Part shown: one piece after another, positions 17,275 through 25,627 of the stretch
Numbering within the stretch: position 1 is the first letter of the stretch
Layout: the number at the start of each line of letters is the position of its first letter
Source: Silvimonas soli
GTDB lineage: Bacteria > Pseudomonadota > Gammaproteobacteria > Burkholderiales > Chitinibacteraceae
Assembly: GCF_030035605.1 (NCBI RefSeq)
Contig: NZ_CP106736.1
Coordinates: 248,001 to 312,000 of the forward strand
DNA length: 64,000 nt
Direction: 5' to 3'
Notes under the pieces: model-generated
The model's input: only the letters and a program-made list of their open reading frames with translations
Told to the model about the DNA's origin: nothing
Database searches by the model: none
Translations under genes and position numbers: made by a program

Positions 17275-18485
17275 AATTGCAGCAAAAACAGAACAAACAA
17301 GACCACCTGTTCCAGAACTACGCCCTTTCCTGGCGCAGCGCCTTCATCGCGTGCTGCGCTGCCATTCTGGCTGCGTGTACCACCCCGCCGACGCAGCAAC
17401 CTGGCCCCACTCCAACACCCACGCCAACTCCGCAGCCCGCCGCGGTGAAATACCAGAGTGTCAGCTGGAGCGACGTGCCAGCGACCACGGATGTTGAGAT
17501 GGTCAACGGGTTCAACGCCTGGCGTAGTGGCTGCCCCAAACTGGCACGCAATGCTACGTGGGCGGCAACATGCAAGGATGCGGCCAACGTGCCGCAAGAT
17601 GCCGGCGCGGTGCGCAGCTTCTTGCAGAACCGGTTACAGCCCTACGCGTTGCAAAATCCGGATGGCAGCCAGACTGGCTTGATTACCGGCTATTACGAGC
17701 CGGTTTATCCAGGTAGCCAAAGCAAAACCGCTAAAGCCACAGTGCCCGTTTACAGCGTGCCGGATGATCTGATCATCGTAGCGCTAGATGATCTTTATCC
17801 GGAACTCAAAGGCAAGCGCGTTCGCGGCAAGCTGCAGGGCCGCAAGCTGGTGCCCTACCCGGATGCAGCCAGCATTGGCGACAAAGGCGTAACCGCGCCG
17901 GTCTTGGCCTGGTTGCAAGACCCGATGGATTTGCAGTTTCTGCAGATTCAGGGCTCTGGCCGGGTGCGCTTGGCCGATGGCAGTCAAATGCGTCTGGCCT
18001 ACGCCGATCAGAATGGCCAACCCTATAAGCCGATTGGCCGCTGGCTAGTCGAACAAGGTCAGTTGAAGTCCGGCCAGGTCAGCATGCAGGCGATCCGGGC
18101 ATGGGCGACGGCTAATCCGAAACGGATTCCCGAATTACTTGCCAGCAATCCGAGCTATGTTTTTTTCCGCGTCTTGCCGCCCTCCAATGAAGGCCCACAA
18201 GGCGCGTTGGGTGTACCGCTAACAGCCGAATATAGCGCGGCGATTGATCCCAAGGCGGTGCCGCTGGGGAGCCTGATCTGGCTCTCTAGCACCCGCCCGG
18301 ACAACAACAAGGCCATCAACCGGCCGCTGGCGGCACAAGATACCGGCGGCGCCATTGCCGGCGCCGTACGCGCCGACTTGTTCTGGGGCACTGGCGACGC
18401 CGCTGGCGAATTGGCTGGCCATACCAAACAGCAAGGGCGCATCTGGTTACTCTGGCCTAAAGAAGCGCCACCGCCGCAACCGTAG
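17271..18485 (+). CDS. mltA: Membrane-bound lytic murein transglycosylase A (lipoprotein)
   Basis: A 404-residue MltA that cleaves the glycan strands of peptidoglycan, producing 1,6-anhydromuropeptides. After a charged start there is a hydrophobic segment and a lipobox LAAC with the lipidated cysteine at about residue 36, then a Pro/Thr linker (PTPTPTPTPQP). The MltA barrel follows (TGYYEPVYPGS; LQIQGSGRVRL) and the 3D domain carries the catalytic aspartate in AAQDTGGAI. ATG at 17271 overlaps the phaM stop by four bases. Full length for the family; outer-membrane anchored on the periplasmic side. Confidence 0.95.
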   Translation: MKLQQKQNKQDHLFQNYALSWRSAFIACCAAILAACTTPPTQQPGPTPTPTPTPQPAAVKYQSVSWSDVPATTDVEMVNGFNAWRSGCPKLARNATWAATCKDAANVPQDAGAVRSFLQNRLQPYALQNPDGSQTGLITGYYEPVYPGSQSKTAKATVPVYSVPDDLIIVALDDLYPELKGKRVRGKLQGRKLVPYPDAASIGDKGVTAPVLAWLQDPMDLQFLQIQGSGRVRLADGSQMRLAYADQNGQPYKPIGRWLVEQGQLKSGQVSMQAIRAWATANPKRIPELLASNPSYVFFRVLPPSNEGPQGALGVPLTAEYSAAIDPKAVPLGSLIWLSSTRPDNNKAINRPLAAQDTGGAIAGAVRADLFWGTGDAAGELAGHTKQQGRIWLLWPKEAPPPQP

Positions 18486-18519
18486 TCGGCGGATTGGAGT
18501 GGATAACAAGCACCAAAGG

Positions 18520-18546
18520 CTGGCCGGGACCACACATTCCGGCCAG
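18520..18546 (+). terminator. Hairpin without T tract downstream of mltA
   Basis: CTGGCCGG (18520-18527) pairs perfectly with CCGGCCAG (18539-18546) around an 11-base loop. There is no following T run, so it may be a transcript-end stabiliser rather than an intrinsic terminator. The rest of the 18486-18746 spacer shows no trp leader peptide or attenuator that I can recognise. Confidence 0.4.
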
Positions 18547-18746
18547 CGTGCATCTGCGGGTTGACCAATTCCGGCAAGTTCGGCAAGATGAATCCCGAAA
18601 TTCCTCTTCATTGTTTACGCAGACCTGATTACCAATATGGCATTCCACTCCAACGATATCTGGCTTGAATGGCGATGGCGTAGCTGCTGATAGCGGCCGC
18701 AAGCCTATTCGCTTTGTCTCAAACCATAATTCGTTCGGAGTAAGTC

Positions 18747-20216
18747 ATGCTGACGCGTGAACAATTCGCAGCGCTCGCTGCACAAGGCTATAACCGTATT
18801 CCCGTTGTCCTCGAGCTGTTTGCCGATCTGGACACCCCTCTTTCTGTTTATCTCAAGCTGGCCAATCGTCCGTATTCCTATTTGCTGGAATCCGTCGTCG
18901 GTGGCGAGCGCTTTGGTCGTTATTCCTTCATCGGTTTGCCTGCACGTACTCGCCTGACGGTGAATGGCGAACATGTTGATGTAATCCACGACGACCGGAT
19001 CATCGAAAGCTTTGATGGCAATCCGCTTGATTTCATCAATAGCTATCAGCAACGCTTTAAAGCCTCCATCCCGGCCAATATGCCGCGTTTTATTGGCGGG
19101 CTGGTCGGCTACTTTGGCTACGAAACCATCCGTTTTATCGAGCGCAAACTGGCGCACGTGCAAAAGCCGGATGTGATTGGTGCACCAGACATTCAATTGC
19201 TGTTATCTGAAGAACTGGCCGTTGTAGATAATCTCTCCGGCAAGCTCTATCTGGTGGTTTACGCCGACCCAGCCAAACCCGAAGCCTACGACAAAGCCGA
19301 AGCGCGCTTGTGGGAGCTACGCATGAAGCTGCGCGAGCCCGCACCGATGCCGTTGCAAGGCCCGGCAGAAAGCGTTACCACACCGAACTCGGAATTTGGC
19401 GAGGAGCGTTTCAAAGAGGCGATTGGCAAGGCCAAGGAATACATTCTGGATGGCGACATCATGCAAGTGGTGTTGTCGCAACGCATGCAATTGCCGTTCC
19501 ATGAGTCGCCGCTCTCACTTTATCGTGCACTGCGCTCGCTCAATCCTTCGCCGTACATGTTCTTCTACCACTTTGGTGACATGCACGTCGTCGGCGCCTC
19601 GCCAGAGATTCTGGTGCGGCTGGAAGGTGAAACCATCACGGTGCGCCCGATTGCCGGCACCCGCCCACGCGGCAAAACACGGGAAGAAGATCAGGAGTTG
19701 GCCGCAGAACTACTGGCCGATCCCAAAGAGATTGCTGAACACGTCATGCTGATGGATCTGGGTCGCAACGACACCGGGCGTGTGGCGCAAATCGGCAGCG
19801 TGAAAGTGCTGGATCGCATGATCGTGGAAAAGTACTCCCACGTGATGCACATTGTTTCCAGTGTGGAAGGCAAGCTTAAACCGGGCCTTTCCAATATCGA
19901 CGTGCTCAAGGCCACCTTCCCGGCTGGTACGGTTTCTGGTGCGCCCAAAGTGCGCGCCATGGAAATCATCGACGAACTGGAGCCAAGCAAGCGCGGGGTT
20001 TACTCCGGCGCAGTGGGTTATCTTGGCTTTAATGGCGACATGGACGTGGCCATTGCGCTGCGGACCGCCGTAGTAAAAAACAACACGCTTTATATGCAGG
20101 CGGGCGCCGGGATCGTGGCCGACTCCGTACCGCAAAGCGAATGGCAAGAGACGCTGAACAAGGCCCGCGCCGTATTGCGCGCTGCCGAGCTGGTTCAACG
20201 CGGCCTTGATGCCTGA
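18747..20216 (+). CDS. trpE: Anthranilate synthase component I
   Basis: A 489-residue TrpE that, with TrpG, makes anthranilate from chorismate in the first committed step of tryptophan synthesis. The N-terminal part carries the tryptophan feedback region (LESVVGGERFGRYSFIG), and the catalytic part shows the chorismate-binding motifs PIAGTRPRGKTREED, LGRNDTGRV, and TFPAGTVSGAPKVRAM. Length is typical. It is the first gene of trpEGDC; trpG follows after 27 bases. GGAG precedes the ATG at normal spacing. Confidence 0.97.
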   Translation: MLTREQFAALAAQGYNRIPVVLELFADLDTPLSVYLKLANRPYSYLLESVVGGERFGRYSFIGLPARTRLTVNGEHVDVIHDDRIIESFDGNPLDFINSYQQRFKASIPANMPRFIGGLVGYFGYETIRFIERKLAHVQKPDVIGAPDIQLLLSEELAVVDNLSGKLYLVVYADPAKPEAYDKAEARLWELRMKLREPAPMPLQGPAESVTTPNSEFGEERFKEAIGKAKEYILDGDIMQVVLSQRMQLPFHESPLSLYRALRSLNPSPYMFFYHFGDMHVVGASPEILVRLEGETITVRPIAGTRPRGKTREEDQELAAELLADPKEIAEHVMLMDLGRNDTGRVAQIGSVKVLDRMIVEKYSHVMHIVSSVEGKLKPGLSNIDVLKATFPAGTVSGAPKVRAMEIIDELEPSKRGVYSGAVGYLGFNGDMDVAIALRTAVVKNNTLYMQAGAGIVADSVPQSEWQETLNKARAVLRAAELVQRGLDA

Positions 20217-20243
20217 CTCTTACCGGATACTGGAGAACTCACC

Positions 20244-20813
20244 ATGCTGTTGATGATCGACAACTACGACTCGTTTACCTATAACCTCGTGCAGTATTTT
20301 GGTGAACTGAAACAAGATGTTGTGGTGTACCGCAACGACGAAATCACCATCGAACAGATCGAAGCGCTGCAGCCGAAATACCTGGTCGTGTCGCCCGGGC
20401 CATGTACTCCGCTTGAGGCCGGTATTTCAGTCGCTGCCATTGAACACTTTGCCGGCAAGCTGCCGATCTTGGGCGTGTGCCTCGGGCATCAATCCATCGG
20501 TCAGGCTTATGGCGGCAAAATCGTGCACGCCCAAACCCTGATGCACGGTAAGACCTCGCCGGTCAGCCATACCAACAAGGGCGTGTTCAAAGACCTGCCC
20601 TCTCCGTTTACCGCCACCCGTTATCACTCTTTGGTGATCGAGCGCGAAAGCCTGCCCGACTGTCTGGAAGTGACGGCTTGGACTGAAGACGGCGAGATCA
20701 TGGGCGTGCGCCATAAAACATTGCCGATCGAGGGCGTGCAGTTTCACCCTGAATCCATTTTGACCGAACACGGTCATCAGATGCTGGATAACTTCCTGAA
20801 GGAATGGGCCTGA
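20244..20813 (+). CDS. trpG: Anthranilate synthase component II (glutamine amidotransferase)
   Basis: A 189-residue class I glutamine amidotransferase that supplies ammonia to TrpE; in many bacteria the same subunit also serves PabB. The nucleophile cysteine lies in GVCLGHQ, the oxyanion-strand in SPGPCTP, and the catalytic His-Glu pair in VQFHPESILTEHG. The N-terminus MLLMIDNYDSFTYNLVQYF is the family start, with GGAG just upstream. Second gene of the trpEGDC operon. Confidence 0.97.
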   Translation: MLLMIDNYDSFTYNLVQYFGELKQDVVVYRNDEITIEQIEALQPKYLVVSPGPCTPLEAGISVAAIEHFAGKLPILGVCLGHQSIGQAYGGKIVHAQTLMHGKTSPVSHTNKGVFKDLPSPFTATRYHSLVIERESLPDCLEVTAWTEDGEIMGVRHKTLPIEGVQFHPESILTEHGHQMLDNFLKEWA

Positions 20814-20868
20814 GCCGCCGACTCAGCCAATACCGCTCGCGCTTTCCCATTCTCCAGGAGTTACCCGC

Positions 20869-21900
20869 ATGACCATTACCGTCCAGGATGCCCTGAATCG
20901 GCTAATCGACCAGAACGAACTGTTTTACGATGAAATGCTGTTTTTGATGCGGCAGATCATGACTGGCCAGATGCCAGCGGTGCAAATCGCGGCCCTGCTA
21001 ATGGGGCTGCGCACCAAGGTAGAGTCAGTTTCTGAAATTGCCGCCGCCGCGACCGTCATGCGCGAGTTTGCGCTGCCTGTTGCCATCGCAGACCGCACCC
21101 ACCTGGTAGACATCGTCGGCACCGGTGGCGACAAGGCCCACACTTTCAATATCTCGACCACCGCGATGTTCGTGGTTGCTGCTGCTGGCGGGCGCGTAGC
21201 CAAGCACGGCAACCGCGCGGTGTCCTCCAGTAGCGGCAGCGCCGATGTGCTGGAAGCGCTGGGTCTGCGGCTGGATTTGACCGCAGAACAAGTCTCCGCC
21301 TGTATCGATAATGTGGGCGCCGGTTTCATGTTTGCACCGAGCCACCATAGTTCGATGAAGCATGTAGCCGCTGTGCGCAAGGAAATGGGCGTACGTACCA
21401 TTTTCAATATTCTGGGCCCGCTGACCAATCCAGCTCAGGCCGAAAACCAGTTGATGGGTGTGTTCCATCCGGATCTGGTCGGTATTCAAGCACGCGTGTT
21501 ACGCCAACTGGGTTCAAAGCATGTGCTGATCGTGCATGGCAAAGACGGGTTGGATGAGATCACCCTGTGTGACCAAACCCGGATTGCCGAATTGAAAGAC
21601 GGCGAAATCCGCGAATACGATTTTGATCCGCGCGATCATGGTTTCAAGCTCTGCCATATCTCCGAGTTGCATGCGGGCGATGCTGTGCAGTCCAAAGCCA
21701 TTGTTGAGGCCGTACTGAACGATGAAAGCGGCCCGTGCCGCGATATCGTGGTGCTGAACGCGGGCGCGGCAATTTATGCGGCCAATGTCGTGGACAGCCT
21801 GGCCGATGGTTTTGCGCTGGCTAGTGAAACCATCGCCAATGGCAAGGCCAAGGCCAAACTGGCCGAACTGATTCAATTTACCAAGCAATTCCCGGGTTGA
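20869..21900 (+). CDS. trpD: Anthranilate phosphoribosyltransferase
   Basis: A 343-residue TrpD that joins anthranilate to PRPP. The glycine-rich PRPP loop (VDIVGTGGDKAHTFNIST), the KHGNRAVSSSSGSADVLEALG region and the GFMFAPSHHSSMKHVAAVRK anthranilate-binding region are all present and full length. AGGAG sits eight bases before the ATG. It follows trpG by 55 bases and precedes trpC by six, within the tryptophan operon. Confidence 0.97.
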   Translation: MTITVQDALNRLIDQNELFYDEMLFLMRQIMTGQMPAVQIAALLMGLRTKVESVSEIAAAATVMREFALPVAIADRTHLVDIVGTGGDKAHTFNISTTAMFVVAAAGGRVAKHGNRAVSSSSGSADVLEALGLRLDLTAEQVSACIDNVGAGFMFAPSHHSSMKHVAAVRKEMGVRTIFNILGPLTNPAQAENQLMGVFHPDLVGIQARVLRQLGSKHVLIVHGKDGLDEITLCDQTRIAELKDGEIREYDFDPRDHGFKLCHISELHAGDAVQSKAIVEAVLNDESGPCRDIVVLNAGAAIYAANVVDSLADGFALASETIANGKAKAKLAELIQFTKQFPG

Positions 21901-21906
21901 TTTGCC

Positions 21907-22695
21907 ATGTCTGACATTCTGAAAAAAATCATTGCCACCAAAGTGGACGAAGTCGCCGCCGCGCGTAAAGCAATCCCCTTGCATGCGATTCGTGAAGAAG
22001 CCGAATCCAGCACCGATCAGCGCGATTTCGTCGGTGCATTGCGCGCCAAACACGCAGCCGGTAAAGCAGGTGTGATTGCGGAGGTTAAAAAGGCCAGCCC
22101 ATCCAAAGGCATTATCCGCGCTGATTTTGTGCCCGCCGCGATTGCTGAAAGCTACGCCGAACATGGCGCAGCTTGTCTGTCAGTGCTGACTGATATCCAT
22201 TATTTTCAAGGTAGCGCCGATTACCTCAAGGCCGCACGCGCAGCCTGCGAACTGCCTGCCCTGCGCAAAGATTTCATGATTGATGAATACCAGGTATTCG
22301 AAGCCCGCGCCTGGGGGGCCGACTGCATTTTGTTGATTGCAGCCGAATTGAGTCTGGCGCAAATGAAAGACCTGGAAGCCACCGCGCATGCGCTCGGCAT
22401 GGCCGTTCTGGTTGAAGTACACAACGGTGATGAACTGGATCTGGCTCTGGAACTCAAAACGCCACTCGTTGGCGTCAATAATCGCAACCTGCGCACCTTT
22501 GAAGTCAGTCTGCAAACCACACTGGATTTGCTGCCGCGCATTGATGGCAACCGGATTGTTGTCACCGAAAGCGGCATTATGGATGCCAGCGACGTGGCAT
22601 TAATGCGTGAGCACAATGTTCATACCTTCCTGGTCGGAGAAGCATTCATGCGCGCAGATAATCCTGGTAAAGCATTGGCAGGGTTATTTAGTTAA
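21907..22695 (+). CDS. trpC: Indole-3-glycerol phosphate synthase
   Basis: A 262-residue monofunctional TrpC (no fused TrpF) that closes the indole ring. The (beta/alpha)8 barrel shows the active-site segments EVKKASPSKGIIRADF, LRKDFMIDEYQ, VEVHNGDEL and GVNNRNLRTFEVSL, with the phosphate-binding SGIMDASDV near the end. It begins six bases after trpD and is the last gene of this operon; a strong terminator follows. trpF, trpB and trpA must lie elsewhere. Confidence 0.97.
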   Translation: MSDILKKIIATKVDEVAAARKAIPLHAIREEAESSTDQRDFVGALRAKHAAGKAGVIAEVKKASPSKGIIRADFVPAAIAESYAEHGAACLSVLTDIHYFQGSADYLKAARAACELPALRKDFMIDEYQVFEARAWGADCILLIAAELSLAQMKDLEATAHALGMAVLVEVHNGDELDLALELKTPLVGVNNRNLRTFEVSLQTTLDLLPRIDGNRIVVTESGIMDASDVALMREHNVHTFLVGEAFMRADNPGKALAGLFS

Positions 22696-22747
22696 AGAGA
22701 GTCAAGCAACCAGCAACCGTTATCTCTTTACGGTTCAAAAACAGCAC

Positions 22748-22774
22748 CGCCCGGGCATTTGTCCCGGGCGTTTT
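22748..22774 (+). terminator. Rho-independent terminator of the trpEGDC operon
   Basis: CGCCCGGG (22748-22755) pairs with CCCGGGCG (22763-22770) around a seven-base loop and is followed by TTTT. It begins 53 bases after the trpC stop. Confidence 0.92.
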
Positions 22775-23038
22775 GCATTGAAACGGCCTTCAGGTTTGCC
22801 TTTTGTGGCGGATATTGTGGCTAATTGATTATTTATTAAGCGACACATAAGCGCTGTTAGCAGAGAGGGGTCTGATATCCACTCCCCTCATACCATTTTG
22901 TAGTTGTTTATTTACAACAACAACGCGTAAAACCAATGTCATTTTTTAGTGGTTATCCCCAATAAAAGGCCATTTCAGGGGCGTTTCTGCCACTTATAGG
23001 AATATAAAAACAAGTTATAAGACCCCTGAAACCTATAA

Positions 23039-23072
23039 ATGTCATATTTCTGTCATCATACGGCCCTAGACT
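23039..23072 (+). promoter_or_regulatory. PhoB box and -10 element upstream of the porin gene
   Basis: ATGTCAT-ATTT-CTGTCAT at 23039-23056 is a direct repeat with an 11-base period, one mismatch from the Pho box form CTGTCAT-N4-CTGTCAT. A -10-like TAGACT (23067-23072) follows at the ten-base distance typical for PhoB-dependent promoters, where the Pho box replaces the -35. This predicts induction of the porin by phosphate starvation. Confidence 0.75.
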
Positions 23073-23271
23073 GGCGCCGGTTTCAGAAGAAGACGATTCG
23101 GTAAATGCCGAACAAACCAGTCAGAACGAAACCACGGTTTACTCGATCTTTCAGTGTGATCCGGCAATGTTAAATCCACGCCTTGTTGAGCGTATTTATC
23201 TAGCCAAGGTTTCAGAGTTGCAGATGTAATAAAAGCATCTGCATTGTTTTCCGCAAACGGAGATAGTTCAA

Positions 23272-24477
23272 ATGAAAAAAATCATGGTTGCCGCACTGGC
23301 TGCTGCTTTCCTCACCCCGATCGCAATGGCCGATGTGACCATCTACGGTTCTATCCGCGCTGACGTTGAATATGACAGCTTTGGTGACCTGAACGGCAAG
23401 TCGCCAGCGGTCAGCAGCCAAACCCGTATTGTTGATTCCTCCTCGCGTATCGGCTTCAAGGGTACCGACAAGTGGGACAACGGCTGGACTGGCATTTGGC
23501 AACTTGAATCCGGTATCGGTGCAGCTGCAGCTTCTGCAGACAGCAACGGCACCAAGCCTAAGGGTTTCGGTGGCGGCGCTTGGGGCGGTCGTAACTCCTT
23601 CATCGGTTTTGTTGCGCCTGACTTCGGTACATTCCGCGCTGGTAACTTCGACAGCACCTACAAGAACGTGCTGACTTCCTCGAAGCTTTCGCCGCTGTTC
23701 GACGATTTCCTGGATTCGACCGACTATAAGGGCAAGAACGCAACGTTCTCCCAGTTGGCTACCCGCCTGAACGACAACCTGGCTTATGAGTCGGCAACCT
23801 GGGGTGGTTTCCAGATCCGTGCCAACGTTGGCCTGGATGGTTCCCCACAAGCTAGCGGCAGTGCGCCGATTTATAACATCGCAGCCCTGTACAACATCGG
23901 TGGCTTTAACGCATCCCTGGCATATCAATACGCCAAGGATCGCAACTTTGCTCAAGTTAGCGGCATTTCTGTGGCCGACACCACTGGCACAACAAATGCC
24001 ACGACGGGCGCCACCACTTACAACATCGCTGACGGTGCCAAAGTTGAAGGTTACCAACTGGCTGCTGGCTACACCTTTGACTTCGGTCTGGGTCTGGGCG
24101 CAGGTTGGGAACATATCTCCAACGAAGAAGCTTCCTCATATGTTGCAACGGCTGCAACTCATGCCAAGAGCACCAGCTGGAACAACTACGTTGTGACAGG
24201 TAACTACTGGTTCAACCCGAAGTTTGAGCTGCAAGGTCTGTACAGCCGCTCGAACAAGGTTTACGGCGTTGACGATCTGACCGGCCAGCAGTACTCCTTG
24301 TCCGGCGTGTACTACCTGAGCAAGCAAACCCGTTGGTACACTTCTGCTGTTGGTCTGAAGAACGACGGCAAGACAACAGGTCAGCAGTTCTCGTTCCAGA
24401 ACAACTCGGTTTCGCTGGTTGCCAAGAATGGCCAAACCTCGTACACCGTGCTGACAGGCCTGCGTTCGGATTTCTAA
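23272..24477 (+). CDS. Gram-negative general porin (possibly phosphate-starvation induced)
   Basis: A 401-residue outer-membrane protein of the betaproteobacterial porin family (Porin_4). It begins with a signal peptide (cleavage likely after AMA) followed by the family start DVTIYGSIRADVEY, carries alternating beta-strand patterns throughout, and ends in the C-terminal phenylalanine (LRSDF) used for outer-membrane insertion. The conserved loop-3 region reads NSFIGFVAPDFGTFRAGNFDS. GGAG precedes the ATG. A strong PhoB box lies 215 bases upstream, so an anion/phosphate-favouring role like PhoE or OprP is plausible but not shown by the protein itself. Confidence 0.93.
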   Translation: MKKIMVAALAAAFLTPIAMADVTIYGSIRADVEYDSFGDLNGKSPAVSSQTRIVDSSSRIGFKGTDKWDNGWTGIWQLESGIGAAAASADSNGTKPKGFGGGAWGGRNSFIGFVAPDFGTFRAGNFDSTYKNVLTSSKLSPLFDDFLDSTDYKGKNATFSQLATRLNDNLAYESATWGGFQIRANVGLDGSPQASGSAPIYNIAALYNIGGFNASLAYQYAKDRNFAQVSGISVADTTGTTNATTGATTYNIADGAKVEGYQLAAGYTFDFGLGLGAGWEHISNEEASSYVATAATHAKSTSWNNYVVTGNYWFNPKFELQGLYSRSNKVYGVDDLTGQQYSLSGVYYLSKQTRWYTSAVGLKNDGKTTGQQFSFQNNSVSLVAKNGQTSYTVLTGLRSDF

Positions 24478-24506
24478 TCTGAACTCAAGGTTTGCCACAT
24501 TGCAGG

Positions 24507-24532
24507 AAAAAACCGGGGAAACCCGGTTTTTT
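24507..24532 (+). terminator. Rho-independent terminator of the porin gene
   Basis: AAAAAACCGGG-GAAA-CCCGGTTTTTT forms a long stem with a GAAA tetraloop, 30 bases after the porin stop. The A and T runs make it able to act in both directions, so it may also receive the transcript of the L,D-transpeptidase gene that converges from 24668. Confidence 0.95.
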
Positions 24533-24667
24533 CTTTTTCATCCCCTTGCGAGTGTCGTACACCAGCATAGCTGTCAGCCGTGCCGTCCAGCCCTACCCGT
24601 GACTTATGCGGCAGGCTTCTTGTCTGCGACGAAATAGCACTGCGCATACGCAATCCTGGCCACTCAC

Positions 24668-25558
24668 TCAGGTTTGAGGCTGACCGAGCCAGTAGCGTAG
24701 CAATATGCCTTCCGGCAAGCACCGCACGATTTCGAAGTCAAGCGACTGAGCATTGGCAACAAATGCTGGAACAGTCAGGATACGCAGCTCAAACCACTGC
24801 CAACTGCGCGCACCCTCAATAATGGCGGCAAGCAATTGTTTCCAGTCCGGCACTGCACCCTCAGCCTCTGCTCGCCAAAGCATCAGCCCCATACTGCCTG
24901 TTAATGTTGCCAATGCAAGCAAGCGACCTTCTGCGCTCCATAGCGCCCATGCATCGGCACTGAGCGCGGGTACAGGAGATATCGGCATGGCAATTGTCAT
25001 TGGATGCAAGTGTTGTTGCAGACCAGCCAATGCGTTCTGCGGGACATTTGCCACATATTGCTGCCGGGGCTCCGGCTCACCGTCCAACATCAAAACCTGG
25101 CAATCAGGTTTAACCAACTCAAACAGCTCCACCACATCCGCATTACGCATGCGCACGCAACCATGCGATGCAGGAATACCCATGGGCTGGTCGTCTGGGG
25201 TGCCGTGGATGTAGATATAGCGACGCATGCTGTCCACTTGCCCGAGCCGGTTGAACCCGGGCTGGCAGCCACTGAGCCAGAGAATGCGGCTGAGAATCCA
25301 GTCCCGCTCCGGATACTGTTCGGCCAGTTCTGGCGTGTGAACCTCACCGGTGGGGCGTCGTCCACGCAATACCGCGCCGATGGGCAGGCCGGCACCGATT
25401 TTTGCCCGGACCACGTGCAAGCCGCGCGGCGTTTGCATACTGCCCTGTTGCTCACCGATACCGGCGGCAGCGGTTGAGGCCTGGTATTGCTTGATGACTT
25501 GCTGTTGCTCATCCAGCAAACACAGTGTTTGTGCGGCCAGATCAATGACTATTTTCAT
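24668..25558 (-). CDS. L,D-transpeptidase (YkuD) with an extra C-terminal GNAT-like domain
   Basis: A 296-residue protein. Residues 1-165 are a YkuD catalytic domain with the signature H118-G-T and S131-H-G-C134-V-R, the cysteine being the nucleophile that forms 3-3 cross-links or attaches proteins to murein. There is no signal peptide or membrane anchor, as in the family of short proteobacterial YkuD proteins that begin MKIVID and keep RRPTGEVHTPELA. Those are usually about 150-170 residues; here some 125 more follow. That tail (ALWSAEGRLLALATL, QLLAAIIEGARSWQWFELRIL, SLDFEIVRCLPEGI) has the order of a GNAT acetyltransferase core but lacks its acetyl-CoA loop. The domain link is my inference. 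Confidence 0.85.
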   Translation of the reverse strand: MKIVIDLAAQTLCLLDEQQQVIKQYQASTAAAGIGEQQGSMQTPRGLHVVRAKIGAGLPIGAVLRGRRPTGEVHTPELAEQYPERDWILSRILWLSGCQPGFNRLGQVDSMRRYIYIHGTPDDQPMGIPASHGCVRMRNADVVELFELVKPDCQVLMLDGEPEPRQQYVANVPQNALAGLQQHLHPMTIAMPISPVPALSADAWALWSAEGRLLALATLTGSMGLMLWRAEAEGAVPDWKQLLAAIIEGARSWQWFELRILTVPAFVANAQSLDFEIVRCLPEGILLRYWLGQPQT

Positions 25559-25573
25559 GGTTTTTGCACCAAC

Positions 25574-25602
25574 AAAACGGGGGCCATACAGCCCCCGTTT
25601 TT
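25574..25602 (-). terminator. Rho-independent terminator of the chitinase gene
   Basis: AAAACGGGGGC (25574-25584) pairs with GCCCCCGTTTT (25591-25601) around a six-base loop; on the minus strand the T tract follows. It lies 26 bases after the chitinase stop and separates it from the L,D-transpeptidase gene. Confidence 0.93.
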
Positions 25603-25627
25603 ACTACTTGCACAATGGATTACCTGC

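Larger units (their letters stand above)
22696..23271. other. Intergenic region between trpC and the porin gene
   Basis: 576 bases without a supported gene. The first part holds the trp terminator. Bases 22775-23030 are AT-richer than the surroundings and contain no convincing reading frame. The PhoB box and -10 at 23039-23072 suggest that the porin message starts near 23079 and has an untranslated leader of about 190 bases, long enough to be a target for small RNAs, as is common for porins. Confidence 0.6.
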
